Positions 44,698-53,294 of a DNA stretch of 64,000 bases are shown here, one piece after another. The stretch comes from Paenibacillus plantarum. GTDB taxonomy: Bacteria > Bacillota > Bacilli > Paenibacillales > NBRC-103111. The position numbers were made by a program, and so were the translations under genes. The DNA lies in the NCBI RefSeq assembly GCF_013141695.1, contig NZ_WHNY01000074.1, positions 1-64,000 on the forward strand. The letters are read 5' to 3'. A model generated the notes under the pieces. It did not search any database, was not told where the DNA came from, and worked only from the letters and a program-made list of their open reading frames with translations. The stretch's first letter is position 1; each line of letters starts with the position of its first letter.

Positions 44698-46197
44698 CTA
44701 CAATGACATTTGCCATGCATCCAAACTTTCTAAACAAGCTTCACCATGCCTTGCAAAAAGCTTAACACCTAGACTGTCACCATTCGGATAAATCCGATTC
44801 GTTATCGTTTTCACCCCGTTATTCGCGAATAGCTCCAACGAAGACCGATCCACGAACAGATGCAGCTTGATGCTCCCATCCTCCATCGGTTCCACCTCTA
44901 CTATACTCACACCTGCTTCACTTGAACCTGCGTGTGTCCGATCAACGCGGAGTGTATGCTCCGCTACCGAGTACGAAACTTCCGTATACTCAGACCCATC
45001 CTCTGAGCAGCGAACGAGAAGTCCAAACACGGCCTCCACGTCAGATTCCTTTGTGTTAAACACGGCAATCAGTTCTAGCTGATCGCCTTGTATAGCTGGC
45101 AATGAAACATTCGATTCCGCAGGTATCACCTGTCGATCGACGAACTCCCTGCTCTTCCGCAGTGCCGCCAGTTCTGCCACAGGCTGCATCCGCAACGTGC
45201 CATCCTCTGCCAGCGTCAACTCGCGCGGCAAAGTAAAAGCCCCCATCCAGCCATCTACTTGCTCCGGCATTTGAGCACCCCAAATGTTCATCCATCCCAG
45301 CAGGATGCGCCGTCCCTGTCCGTCCACCAACGTTTGCGGCGCATAGAAATCGAAGCCATAATCCAACCGTTCGGCATAACGGTAATCGAATTTGCCTATC
45401 TCGTAGTTTAATCTGCCAGTGAGGTACATCGTCTTTGTAGACCCCATGTTCATCGGGGAAATAATAAGCACATGATCATCCGCATCACCGAGTGGAAATA
45501 AATCAGGACACTCCCACATATCTCCCATGGTGCGGTCACTCTCTGCTGCAACACCCAAATAGCGCCATGTAAGCAAATCAGAAGACGTGTACATCAGCGC
45601 TTTCCCCAAGCCGTCTTTTCCATAACCGATGACCATGTACCACTGACCGTCATGCTGCCAAACCTTCGGATCGCGGAAGCCGAACCCACCCTCCTCCGGT
45701 GCGGCACCAATAATAGGATTTGCCCCTGATTTGTTAAAAGCAACCCCATCCGCGCTGGTCGCGAGACACTGCACCTCCATTGGCGTTCGTCCATCTACAT
45801 GCCCCGTATAGACCAATGTCAGAACGCCGTTATTATCGACTGCACTGCCCGACCAACAGCCATAACCACCCGTTTCCCCGCTATCATAATCTTCGGAAGG
45901 CGCCAAGGCGATAGGCAAGTGCTCCCAGTGCACCAAATCCTTACTTTTGGCATGCCCCCAATGCATCGGACCCCATTTCGACTCATAGGGATAATGCTGA
46001 TAAAACACATGATACTCTCCATTCCAATAAATAAGACCATTCGGATCATTCATCCAACCCGCGGGTGGCATAAGGTGATAACCAAGCCTATATCCATCCC
46101 CCGCGATTAACTTGGCGGCTTGCCCCAACGATTGATTTGCTTGTTCCACGCGTTCCATGTGGAGCTGATTCTTTTCGATTTCTGTCCGCTGACTCAT
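44698..46197 (-). CDS. GH32 cytoplasmic sucrose/fructo-oligosaccharide hydrolase
   Basis: Beta-fructosidase of the SacA/ScrB type. The 499-residue protein has no signal peptide. Catalytic motifs are visible: nucleophile D51 in GWMNDPNG, GFRDPKVW, and acid/base Glu in MWECPDLF. It should split fructose units from imported fructo-oligosaccharides or sucrose. Its start overlaps the fructokinase stop by four bases (ATGA), so the two are made together. No phosphotransferase gene is nearby, so the substrate is probably not phosphorylated on entry. Confidence 0.92.
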   Translation of the reverse strand: MSQRTEIEKNQLHMERVEQANQSLGQAAKLIAGDGYRLGYHLMPPAGWMNDPNGLIYWNGEYHVFYQHYPYESKWGPMHWGHAKSKDLVHWEHLPIALAPSEDYDSGETGGYGCWSGSAVDNNGVLTLVYTGHVDGRTPMEVQCLATSADGVAFNKSGANPIIGAAPEEGGFGFRDPKVWQHDGQWYMVIGYGKDGLGKALMYTSSDLLTWRYLGVAAESDRTMGDMWECPDLFPLGDADDHVLIISPMNMGSTKTMYLTGRLNYEIGKFDYRYAERLDYGFDFYAPQTLVDGQGRRILLGWMNIWGAQMPEQVDGWMGAFTLPRELTLAEDGTLRMQPVAELAALRKSREFVDRQVIPAESNVSLPAIQGDQLELIAVFNTKESDVEAVFGLLVRCSEDGSEYTEVSYSVAEHTLRVDRTHAGSSEAGVSIVEVEPMEDGSIKLHLFVDRSSLELFANNGVKTITNRIYPNGDSLGVKLFARHGEACLESLDAWQMSL

Positions 46198-47177
46198 CCT
46201 AGCTCATCCTCCTTATCTCCATCTCGAATCAACGCGCGAATCTCCTCCAACGTACCGAGCGACGGAATCGCACCTTTACGAGTCGTCGCCAAAGCTCCCG
46301 CCGCATTCGCAAAGCGCAATGACAAGCGAAGCTCTTCTTCGTCCCACGATGACAACGCCTTCCCCTTTTCCAACATCCCATATAACAATGCCCCGAAAAA
46401 AGCATCCCCAGCACCAGTAGTATCAAGCGTATGAACGGGGAAGCTCTCCACCTTGCCCCACCAATCCTTCATTTGATAAAAAGAACCCGCGCTTCCTGCC
46501 GTGACCAAAAGCAAAATAATTCCATACTGTTCAACTAGTTTTCTCGCTGCCTTTTCTAAATCCTGCTCAGCCGTCAAGAAGACAAGCTCCTCTTCGGAAA
46601 CCTTTACCACATCTGCGAGGCTTAGGCCAACGCGGATGACTTCTAGCGCATGCTCCCCATCCCGCCACAAGGAAGGACGCCAGTTTGGATCATAGGAAAT
46701 AAGGGCACCATGTTCCTTCGCAAGCTGGACAGCTTTTAGAGTAGCCGCGTACACAGGCTCCACCGTCATTGAAATAGAGCCAAAATGGAAAATCCGTGTT
46801 TCCGCTAGCATGCCGAGATTCAACTCATCCGCTCTCAACAGTTGATCAGCACCAGGATGCCTTGCAAAATGAAACGATCTATCTCCATCTGCATCCAGCT
46901 GGACGAAAGCCATCGTTGTATGCGCCTCGTCCGTCTTAACTAGCCCACGTTCTGACACGCGCACATCGAGCAAAGTTTCTCGCAAATACGCACCGAACGG
47001 GTCACTGCCCACCTTCCCGATGAACCCCGTTTTCTTGCCGAGCTTCGCCAAAGCGGCTACCACATTCACAGGTGCTCCGCCTGGATTGCGTTCAAACAAT
47101 GGCTGTCCTGCTTCAGAACGACCATACGGCGTAAAATCAATCAAGTACTCCCCAAGCGCAACTACATCGTAGTTCAT
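46194..47177 (-). CDS. PfkB-family fructokinase
   Basis: Cytoplasmic kinase that converts fructose to fructose 6-phosphate. The 327-residue protein shows the ribokinase-family motifs NPGGAPVNVVAALAKLGKK (about 31-49) and DTTGAGDAFFGALLYG with the catalytic Asp (about 251-266). Its place between the ABC permeases and GH32 makes fructose the likely substrate. GGAG precedes the ATG. Confidence 0.9.
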   Translation of the reverse strand: MNYDVVALGEYLIDFTPYGRSEAGQPLFERNPGGAPVNVVAALAKLGKKTGFIGKVGSDPFGAYLRETLLDVRVSERGLVKTDEAHTTMAFVQLDADGDRSFHFARHPGADQLLRADELNLGMLAETRIFHFGSISMTVEPVYAATLKAVQLAKEHGALISYDPNWRPSLWRDGEHALEVIRVGLSLADVVKVSEEELVFLTAEQDLEKAARKLVEQYGIILLLVTAGSAGSFYQMKDWWGKVESFPVHTLDTTGAGDAFFGALLYGMLEKGKALSSWDEEELRLSLRFANAAGALATTRKGAIPSLGTLEEIRALIRDGDKEDELG

Positions 47178-47210
47178 GCCATCGGCTCCTTTCTTTTTAT
47201 AAACAAACCA

Positions 47211-48047
47211 TTAACCCTTGATGCCCGACATCGTAATCCCTTGAATATAGTAACGCTGCAGAAATAAAAACAGCGCAAGAATCGGCACGGTAGATAACGT
47301 ATTTGCTGCCAAAACCTTCGACCAATCCGTCCCCTCATTCGAGGAAAACGTGGAGATCCCGACTTGAATCATCTGCATTTTCTGATCATTGATCACAATG
47401 AGCGGCCATAGATAGGAGTCCCAGTTACCGAGGAAAGTCATCAGTCCGAGTGTAATTAGCGCTGGAACGGCTGCTGGCAGCACGATCGCTACAAAAGTAC
47501 GCGGCAAGCTCGCTCCATCAATCCGTGCAGCTTCCATCATTTCGTTCGGAACCTCCGCGAAAAATTGCCGCAACATAAAGATGCCGAACACCGACAACAT
47601 CGAAGGAATAATAAGTGCTTTATAAGAATTGAGCCAACCCAAATCGTGCATCAGTAAATAGTTAGGCACGAGTGTTACTTCACCTGGGATGATCATCGCT
47701 GACATAAATAAAGCAAATACAACCGTTTTAAATGGAAATCTTAGCTTCGCAAACGCAAATGCCGCCATCGAATTAATGATCAGCACCAGTATCGTTACGA
47801 TGGAAGCTACGAGCAATGTATTCCAGATATAGCGTAAGAACGGATTTCGCGTATTAAAAATGACATTATGGAAGTTCTTCCATGTCCATTCTACGGGAAC
47901 TATTAAGTGAATATTCAATGATGTATATTTGAAAAGCTCCTGATAGGGTCGAAAAGCGCCAGTAACCATCCATAGGATAGGAGCGACAGAAATCAGAGCA
48001 ATCACGATCATGACGATCATTGTTATGACGTTTGTTAGTCTCTTCAC
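47211..48047 (-). CDS. CUT1 ABC permease, MalG type (fructan locus), GTG start
   Basis: The 278-residue permease has six hydrophobic segments and the coupling loop EMMEAARIDGASLPRTFVAIVLPAAVP. The start is GTG, with AGGAGGG eight bases upstream. It pairs with the MalF-type permease that ends 19 bp before. Together they should import fructo-oligosaccharides bound by the lipoprotein encoded at 55.2-56.6 kb. Confidence 0.92.
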   Translation of the reverse strand: MKRLTNVITMIVMIVIALISVAPILWMVTGAFRPYQELFKYTSLNIHLIVPVEWTWKNFHNVIFNTRNPFLRYIWNTLLVASIVTILVLIINSMAAFAFAKLRFPFKTVVFALFMSAMIIPGEVTLVPNYLLMHDLGWLNSYKALIIPSMLSVFGIFMLRQFFAEVPNEMMEAARIDGASLPRTFVAIVLPAAVPALITLGLMTFLGNWDSYLWPLIVINDQKMQMIQVGISTFSSNEGTDWSKVLAANTLSTVPILALFLFLQRYYIQGITMSGIKG

Positions 48048-48066
48048 AGCGAATCCCTCCTCGTTG

Positions 48067-48999
48067 TTAGTCTGTGTCTTTGTTAAAAAGCTTCATTTGG
48101 ATCAGCGAAATGGTCAATACAATCGCGAACAGCACAAACGCCGCCGCCGTCGCATACCCCATCCTCATTTGCGTGAAAGCCTGCTTATAAATATAGAAAA
48201 CAACGGTTTCCGTTGAGCTATTAGGTCCACCATTTGTCAATACGAAGACTAAGCCCGAGAGTTTGATCGCATCGATCGTCGTCATGATGACCACGAAGGC
48301 CATCGTCCGATGGAGCAGCGGAAGTGTGATTTTGAAAAACTGTTGTATCCGTGATGCCCCATCCACTCTGGCTGCTTCATAGAGATCGGGCGAGATATTG
48401 TTCAAGCCTGCTAGGAAAATAATCATGAAAAACCCGGCGCCCTTCCAAATTCCGAGCACAATAATGCCGTTCATCGCTGTTTTCGGATCAGATAGGAAGC
48501 TTGTAACAGGCATATGCAGCGCTTTGAGCACACTGTTCAGGAGGCCAAACTCCTTGTTATAAATGAGCTTAAAAACCGTAGCCGCCACCGCTGTCGAGAT
48601 AATAACCGGGATAAAATAAAGCGTTCGGAACAGCCCGGCTGCCGCGGTTTTCTTCTGAATTAATAAGGCAAGGCCAAGTGCGATGCTCGTCTGAATCGGA
48701 ATCACAATCAGTGCGAAATAAAACGAATGCTTCAAGCTATTAAAGAAGGCACGATCCTTCATTAGATGCACATAATTGTCCATGCCGACGAACACATCAC
48801 CGGCGCCGACTAAGGAATAGTTTTTGAAACTGATCAGAAATGCTTGCAGCATAGGATAAAACACGAACACAAACAGCAAGGCTATTGCCGGGAATATAAA
48901 CCAGAAGGCAGTAGCTTGCTCATGCTTGCGAAAGCTTTGCGATCTTTTCTTGCTTGAACTAACCGATTTCACTGTTTTCATCGTTTCAACAGTAGCCAT
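48067..48999 (-). CDS. CUT1 ABC permease, MalF type (fructan locus)
   Basis: The 310-residue permease has a basic N-terminus, six hydrophobic segments and the loop PDLYEAARVDGASRIQQFFKITLPLL. It belongs to the UgpA/LacF/MalF group, unlike the LplB-type proteins of the other two loci. It follows the secreted GH32 gene by 24 bp, with GGTGAGG before the ATG. Confidence 0.92.
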   Translation of the reverse strand: MATVETMKTVKSVSSSKKRSQSFRKHEQATAFWFIFPAIALLFVFVFYPMLQAFLISFKNYSLVGAGDVFVGMDNYVHLMKDRAFFNSLKHSFYFALIVIPIQTSIALGLALLIQKKTAAAGLFRTLYFIPVIISTAVAATVFKLIYNKEFGLLNSVLKALHMPVTSFLSDPKTAMNGIIVLGIWKGAGFFMIIFLAGLNNISPDLYEAARVDGASRIQQFFKITLPLLHRTMAFVVIMTTIDAIKLSGLVFVLTNGGPNSSTETVVFYIYKQAFTQMRMGYATAAAFVLFAIVLTISLIQMKLFNKDTD

Positions 49000-49023
49000 A
49001 CCTCACCTCTCCATTCACATCTG

Positions 49024-50871
49024 TCATTTGCCATCAAAAACATACACTTGGAGACTCGACATGACAGACCCATCCTGGCTAGTCGCCTTGATTTCAGCCT
49101 GCCCGTTCTTAACCCCCCGCACCGTTGCCCCTCCGTTATTCACTGAAACGGACGCGATTCCTTCATCGCTAGATGTCCAATTCAGCTCCTGTGGTGCGCT
49201 CAGGGGAATAACGGATGCTGCGATAAGTTGGCTACTGTTCACCGCAACATCAAGCGTAGTGTTATTAAACACTACTCTTTGTGGCGTTGTACCGTTCACA
49301 TCCTCCTTACGCCAAACTGTCCCCATCGGATAAAACTGCGCTTTTTCCAGCGTGACATTGCCTTCAGACGCACTCAGCTCCAGTTGATTGCTCGTGGGAT
49401 CAGGGAAGATTAGGCTAGTGACAACCACCTCACCATCATTAGCGAATACCTCCAAACTAGCCTCATCCACAAAAAATTGAAGCTTAAGCTTGCCATGCTT
49501 CAGCTTTAGTGGTGCAGATACTTGTTCAGCGAAGCCTTTCTCGAATGAGGTGATGCCAGAGTGAGTTCGATCAATAGTTAGCTTTTCAGCGTTAGCGTCA
49601 TAGATGACGTTCGTTGCTTGATCGGTTCCTTTACGAAGTTGGAATTCGACCTTACTATTCGGCTGAACAGTAAGCTCCGAAATTAACTCATAAGATGTTC
49701 CTTTTAATCGGTCAAAGGGATTAACTCCTGCCGCTAACTGCTGTTTCGTTACGAGAACTTCTTTGCCGCGCTGCGTCTGCAATTCTTGGATCGGGTCTTG
49801 AATCAAACGTATGCCTTGATCGGGAGTATTCCTCAACCGCAGCTCGCGCGGGATGGACATATTGCCCTTCCAAGCCCCTGTCGGCATCGCGAACGGATAA
49901 CGCCAATTGGACATCCAGCCTAGCCAGATGCGACGTCCATCTTTTGCCGGAATATCCGAATAAGACACAGCGGCATAGAAATCCTTCCCATAATCCGTCC
50001 ATAAGACATCGGAAGCTGGGTTATCGTTCTTGAACGTGTGACCGTCGAACGTGCCAACGAAGTATTGGGCCGTGGAGCCTTTGGTCGTGTTGTTGCTACC
50101 GATGCTGACGGCTAACACCCACTTCTTCGTTTTGGTACCCTCTACAGGTAGCTCAAACAAATCCGGACATTCCCAAACCGCCGCATGCGAGCCCTGATCG
50201 CTTCCAAACTCACTTGCTAGCTTCCATGCTTTGAGGTCAGGTGATGTGTAGAATTGAACACGATTATCCACAGACACTACCATCACCCAGGATTTCGTAG
50301 GCTCATGCCAAATCACTTTGGGGTCTCGAAAATCCTTCAAGCCTGGATTCGGAATCACTGGATTCCCTTCATATTTGGTCCATGTACGGCCTTTATCTGA
50401 GCTATATGCAATACTTTGCGATTGCAGGCCGCCTTTGAAATGCGTAAAAATCGCGACTAGCCCTGCCTTGCCACCAAAAAATCCGCTCGTATCCTTCGCA
50501 TCCACAACTGTGCTGCCTGACCAAATTTCACCGAGCGAATCCCTAGCTAGCGCGACCGGCAGATGCTCCCAATGAATTAAATCCCGACTAACCGCGTGAC
50601 CCCATTGACCGCTATTTTGATAGAATTGATGATACTCCCCTTCAAAATACACCATGCCATTCGGGTCACTTAGATTGCCTGACTCCGGTGACAAATGATA
50701 CTGCGGGCGAAACTTTTCCGTATAATAAGTCGGATCTTTCGCAAAGGAGAAAGCCAATTCCTCCGCTGAGTCCGTCGATTTGTTATTACCTGCTACCAAA
50801 GCCGTTGCCCCCCAACCCAGAAGTATGATCACAGCGCTACCCGCCACCCATAATCCAAATTTCTTCCGCAT
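49024..50871 (-). CDS. extracellular GH32 levanase/inulinase-like fructanase with Big_2 domain
   Basis: The 615-residue protein has one N-terminal hydrophobic segment (GLWVAGSAVIILLGWGATALVA) with no lipobox, so it is anchored or secreted. GH32 motifs: nucleophile D69 in NLSDPNGMVYF, DFRDPKVIW, and acid/base Glu in VWECPDLFEL. The NLSDPNG form, in place of WMNDPNG, is typical of levan- and inulin-active enzymes. The C-terminal 65 residues (LNWTSSDEGIASVSVNNGGATVRG) form a bacterial Ig-like (Big_2) domain. It is the first gene after the toxin-antitoxin insertion and heads the permease, fructokinase and GH32 genes. Confidence 0.9.
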   Translation of the reverse strand: MRKKFGLWVAGSAVIILLGWGATALVAGNNKSTDSAEELAFSFAKDPTYYTEKFRPQYHLSPESGNLSDPNGMVYFEGEYHQFYQNSGQWGHAVSRDLIHWEHLPVALARDSLGEIWSGSTVVDAKDTSGFFGGKAGLVAIFTHFKGGLQSQSIAYSSDKGRTWTKYEGNPVIPNPGLKDFRDPKVIWHEPTKSWVMVVSVDNRVQFYTSPDLKAWKLASEFGSDQGSHAAVWECPDLFELPVEGTKTKKWVLAVSIGSNNTTKGSTAQYFVGTFDGHTFKNDNPASDVLWTDYGKDFYAAVSYSDIPAKDGRRIWLGWMSNWRYPFAMPTGAWKGNMSIPRELRLRNTPDQGIRLIQDPIQELQTQRGKEVLVTKQQLAAGVNPFDRLKGTSYELISELTVQPNSKVEFQLRKGTDQATNVIYDANAEKLTIDRTHSGITSFEKGFAEQVSAPLKLKHGKLKLQFFVDEASLEVFANDGEVVVTSLIFPDPTSNQLELSASEGNVTLEKAQFYPMGTVWRKEDVNGTTPQRVVFNNTTLDVAVNSSQLIAASVIPLSAPQELNWTSSDEGIASVSVNNGGATVRGVKNGQAEIKATSQDGSVMSSLQVYVFDGK

Positions 50872-50991
50872 GGTTCCTCCCTCTACTCGCTGTCTATTAT
50901 GATGTATCGTTATTGTACCGAGTCAGCGAATAGAAAGATTTCAATATCATTGGGAGTTGTGTTTTAAAATGATTTGCAAGAGCGTGACAGG

Positions 50992-51027
50992 ACGAAAAAT
51001 ACCCTCATCTTTTGGATGAGAGTATTT
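50992..51027 (-). terminator. probable terminator of the fructan response-regulator transcript
   Basis: AAATAC-CTCATC and GATGAG-GTATTT form a 12-bp stem with one mismatch and a 5-base loop. On the minus strand it ends in TTTTT. It lies upstream of the toxin-antitoxin genes, so it would serve minus-strand transcripts coming from the response regulator, 640 bp away. Confidence 0.65.
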
Positions 51028-51050
51028 AAGCCCGTTGATGGTAATCGGAA

Positions 51051-51082
51051 TTGAATATTGTACATTATAATGCTACAATATT
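51051..51082 (+). promoter_or_regulatory. promoter and autoregulatory operator of the toxin-antitoxin pair
   Basis: TTGAAT (51051-51056) and TACAAT (51074-51079) are 17 bp apart. A perfect 9-bp inverted repeat, AATATTGTA (51054-51062) and TACAATATT (51074-51082), with an 11-bp spacer overlaps both elements. This fits autorepression by the antitoxin or toxin-antitoxin complex. Confidence 0.7.
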
Positions 51083-51114
51083 GTCATAATAATCACGGGA
51101 AGGAAGGTCAGATT

Positions 51115-51381
51115 ATGCCGCATATTAGACCGATAACGGATTTAAGAAATACAACTGAAATCTCTGAGCTTTGTCATAAACAAGACGAACCTATTTTTAT
51201 TACTAAGAACGGATATGGCGACTTAGTCGTAATGAGTATTGAAACCTATGAACGTCAACTTGCGCTAGTTGAAGTTTATAAAAAGTTAGCTGAAGCTGAA
51301 AAGCAAATTGCTGAGGGTCAACCTTTATTAGAAGGTGAGGCAGTTTTTAAAAGGCTGCGAGACAAATATGCAAACAAATGA
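51115..51381 (+). CDS. Phd/YefM-type antitoxin
   Basis: The 88-residue antitoxin has the Phd/YefM N-terminal DNA-binding fold (IRPITDLRNTTEISELCHKQDEPIFITKNGYGDLVVMSIETYE) followed by a charged helical tail that should wrap the toxin. The start at 51115 has GGAAGG ten bases upstream; an earlier ATG at 51058 lies inside the operator and is unlikely. It overlaps the toxin start by 14 bp, so synthesis is coupled. Confidence 0.9.
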   Translation: MPHIRPITDLRNTTEISELCHKQDEPIFITKNGYGDLVVMSIETYERQLALVEVYKKLAEAEKQIAEGQPLLEGEAVFKRLRDKYANK

Positions 51382-51688
51382 TTATGGTTTGAAATTCACA
51401 CCATTAGCAAGTGATGATCTTGAGCAGATTTACAGTTATGTATCGCATAAATTATTTGCTCAAGCTGCGGCAGACAACCTTCTAGCAAAGATTGAATCCA
51501 GTATTATGAGTCTCACTAGAGTCCCGTATTCAGGAAGTATTTTATTAGATGAGTCTCTAAAAAGCAGAGGATATCGTAAGTTGATCGTTGATCACTATCT
51601 TGTTTTTTATTTGGTCAATGAGTTAGATAAATATGTTGTTATTATGCGTATCATGTATGGTGCACAAAACTATACAGATTTACTTTGA
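51368..51688 (+). CDS. RelE/ParE-family toxin
   Basis: The 106-residue protein has the RelE/ParE pattern: LKFTPLASDDLEQIYSYV at the start, a helical hairpin, then YRKLIVDHYLVFYLV and VVIMRIMYGAQNYTDLL. RelE members cut mRNA on ribosomes and ParE members poison gyrase; the sequence alone does not decide. The start at 51368 lies within the antitoxin gene. The last 19 bp overlap, in antisense, the last codons of the response-regulator gene. Confidence 0.88.
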   Translation: MQTNDYGLKFTPLASDDLEQIYSYVSHKLFAQAAADNLLAKIESSIMSLTRVPYSGSILLDESLKSRGYRKLIVDHYLVFYLVNELDKYVVIMRIMYGAQNYTDLL

Positions 51689-53286
51689 CTCTCCTCCCGA
51701 TACTCCTTCGGTCCCTTCCCGTAGAACTTCTTGAAAGCCGTGCTAAAATAGCTCGAACTCGAGTACCCCACCAACGTTGCAATATTCGTTAGCTTGAGTT
51801 CACTTTCTTGGAGCAAAACCGCCGCCCTATTCAGACGCAGCCTCGTCACATAGTCACTGAAAGTTACACCCACACTTTGCTTAAAAAGCCCAGATAAATA
51901 CGTTTCATTAAGATGAAACATATCGGCCAACGAGGCCAGCGTGAGCTCATAGGAAAAGTTCTCATCCACGTAATTGCGAATGGCTTTCATCATTTGCTGA
52001 CCACTGGAGAACCTGGTTTTCCTCACTTCTTCCATGACGAGCCAAGCCATGTCGTGCAGCTGGTCGAGCACTTGCTCCCGAGAGGAGTAATCTCTCACGC
52101 TCATCTGGCAGTTCCAGAGGTAGCTCTGCAGGGACGCATCCCCTAGCTCAAATTTCTTGGCAATGGCATTAAACAAGAGAATAAAACGCAGCGTCAAAAA
52201 GGTGAATACAAACATTGGCGTATCTCGATCCGAAGAAAATATAGCGTGTAACTGCTTTGTAAAAGCAGGCATATCGAGGTTTTCGATGGTCTGCATCAGT
52301 TTTCTCTCCACCTCCGGTGAAAAGCTGTGCGTCATGGCGAGCATATTTCGATCCGGCTCAGCCTTATCGGAATGAATCGTGCCCTGACTCCAGGCTAGCA
52401 TGCTAGATGCGTAGCCGTCCTTCAGCTGCCTCAACCCATTGATAGGTTCGCCAATACCGAACACACTGTCTACTTTGAGGTAGCTCTGAATATCCCGCTT
52501 CAGCTTACGCACGAAGTCGGCCAGGAAGCGGTCATGTTCGGCATTTTGAATCCGAATGACAAAATGTATCATCGCAGGGTGACTCATCGCGTAGAACGGA
52601 TAGATGGACTCCCATTTCTGGGCGGACTCCCGACATAACATCTGAAAAGCCAAGTAAAGCAAGTCTTTGCGCTCGCTCCAATCGTCCAAGCGCCCTGGCG
52701 GAATACGCATTTCTACGGTGACAAACTGCGCATGAACATCATCAACCGCTAACGCTGATAACTGCAGCTGCGCCATTCGTTCCTTCATGGCGGACACACT
52801 GAACCATTCATCCTTCACTAGCTGCCAAAGAAGCTGCTCCTGCATCAACCCTAGCTGTTGATTGTTTTTGATTTCCTCTTGATTTTGCTCCCGCAAGCGG
52901 TTTCGATCCTCTTCCAATTCCGCGGCTAGCTTGCCGAGAAGTGCTGTTAGCTCACTGCGAACCACAGGTTTGAGCAGATAATCCTTCACCCCAAGCTGAA
53001 TAGCAGCCTTCATATATTCAAAATCCGAATAGCCCGAGAGCACAATGATACGAAGCGCAGGGTGCTTTTCCTTGCATGCGCTAACGAAGGAAATCCCATC
53101 CATTTGCGGCATGCGAACGTCTGTAATGACTACATCTGGGAGCGGAAATGCCTCCAGAAGCTGCAGAGCCTCCAGACCATTAGCCGCTTCCAGGGCAATT
53201 TCGAAACCGGCGGCTACCCAATCGATTTTGGCCTTAATACTATTACGAACGCCGACCTCATCATCAATCAGCATGATTTTGTACAT
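51670..53286 (-). CDS. YesN-type response regulator (fructan locus)
   Basis: The 538-residue regulator has a receiver domain with D8, D9, phospho-acceptor D56 (VITDVRMPQMDG) and K106 (DYLLKPVV). A long helical linker (about 120-430) follows, then two AraC helix-turn-helix motifs (LASLADMFHLNETYLSGLFKQ and LTNIATLVGYSSSSYFSTAFKK). It lies 8 bp after its kinase gene. It should activate the fructan importer and hydrolase genes. Its 3-prime end overlaps the toxin gene and its terminator appears to be on the far side of the toxin-antitoxin pair. Confidence 0.92.
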   Translation of the reverse strand: MYKIMLIDDEVGVRNSIKAKIDWVAAGFEIALEAANGLEALQLLEAFPLPDVVITDVRMPQMDGISFVSACKEKHPALRIIVLSGYSDFEYMKAAIQLGVKDYLLKPVVRSELTALLGKLAAELEEDRNRLREQNQEEIKNNQQLGLMQEQLLWQLVKDEWFSVSAMKERMAQLQLSALAVDDVHAQFVTVEMRIPPGRLDDWSERKDLLYLAFQMLCRESAQKWESIYPFYAMSHPAMIHFVIRIQNAEHDRFLADFVRKLKRDIQSYLKVDSVFGIGEPINGLRQLKDGYASSMLAWSQGTIHSDKAEPDRNMLAMTHSFSPEVERKLMQTIENLDMPAFTKQLHAIFSSDRDTPMFVFTFLTLRFILLFNAIAKKFELGDASLQSYLWNCQMSVRDYSSREQVLDQLHDMAWLVMEEVRKTRFSSGQQMMKAIRNYVDENFSYELTLASLADMFHLNETYLSGLFKQSVGVTFSDYVTRLRLNRAAVLLQESELKLTNIATLVGYSSSSYFSTAFKKFYGKGPKEYREESQSKSV

Positions 53287-53294
53287 CTCGGTTG

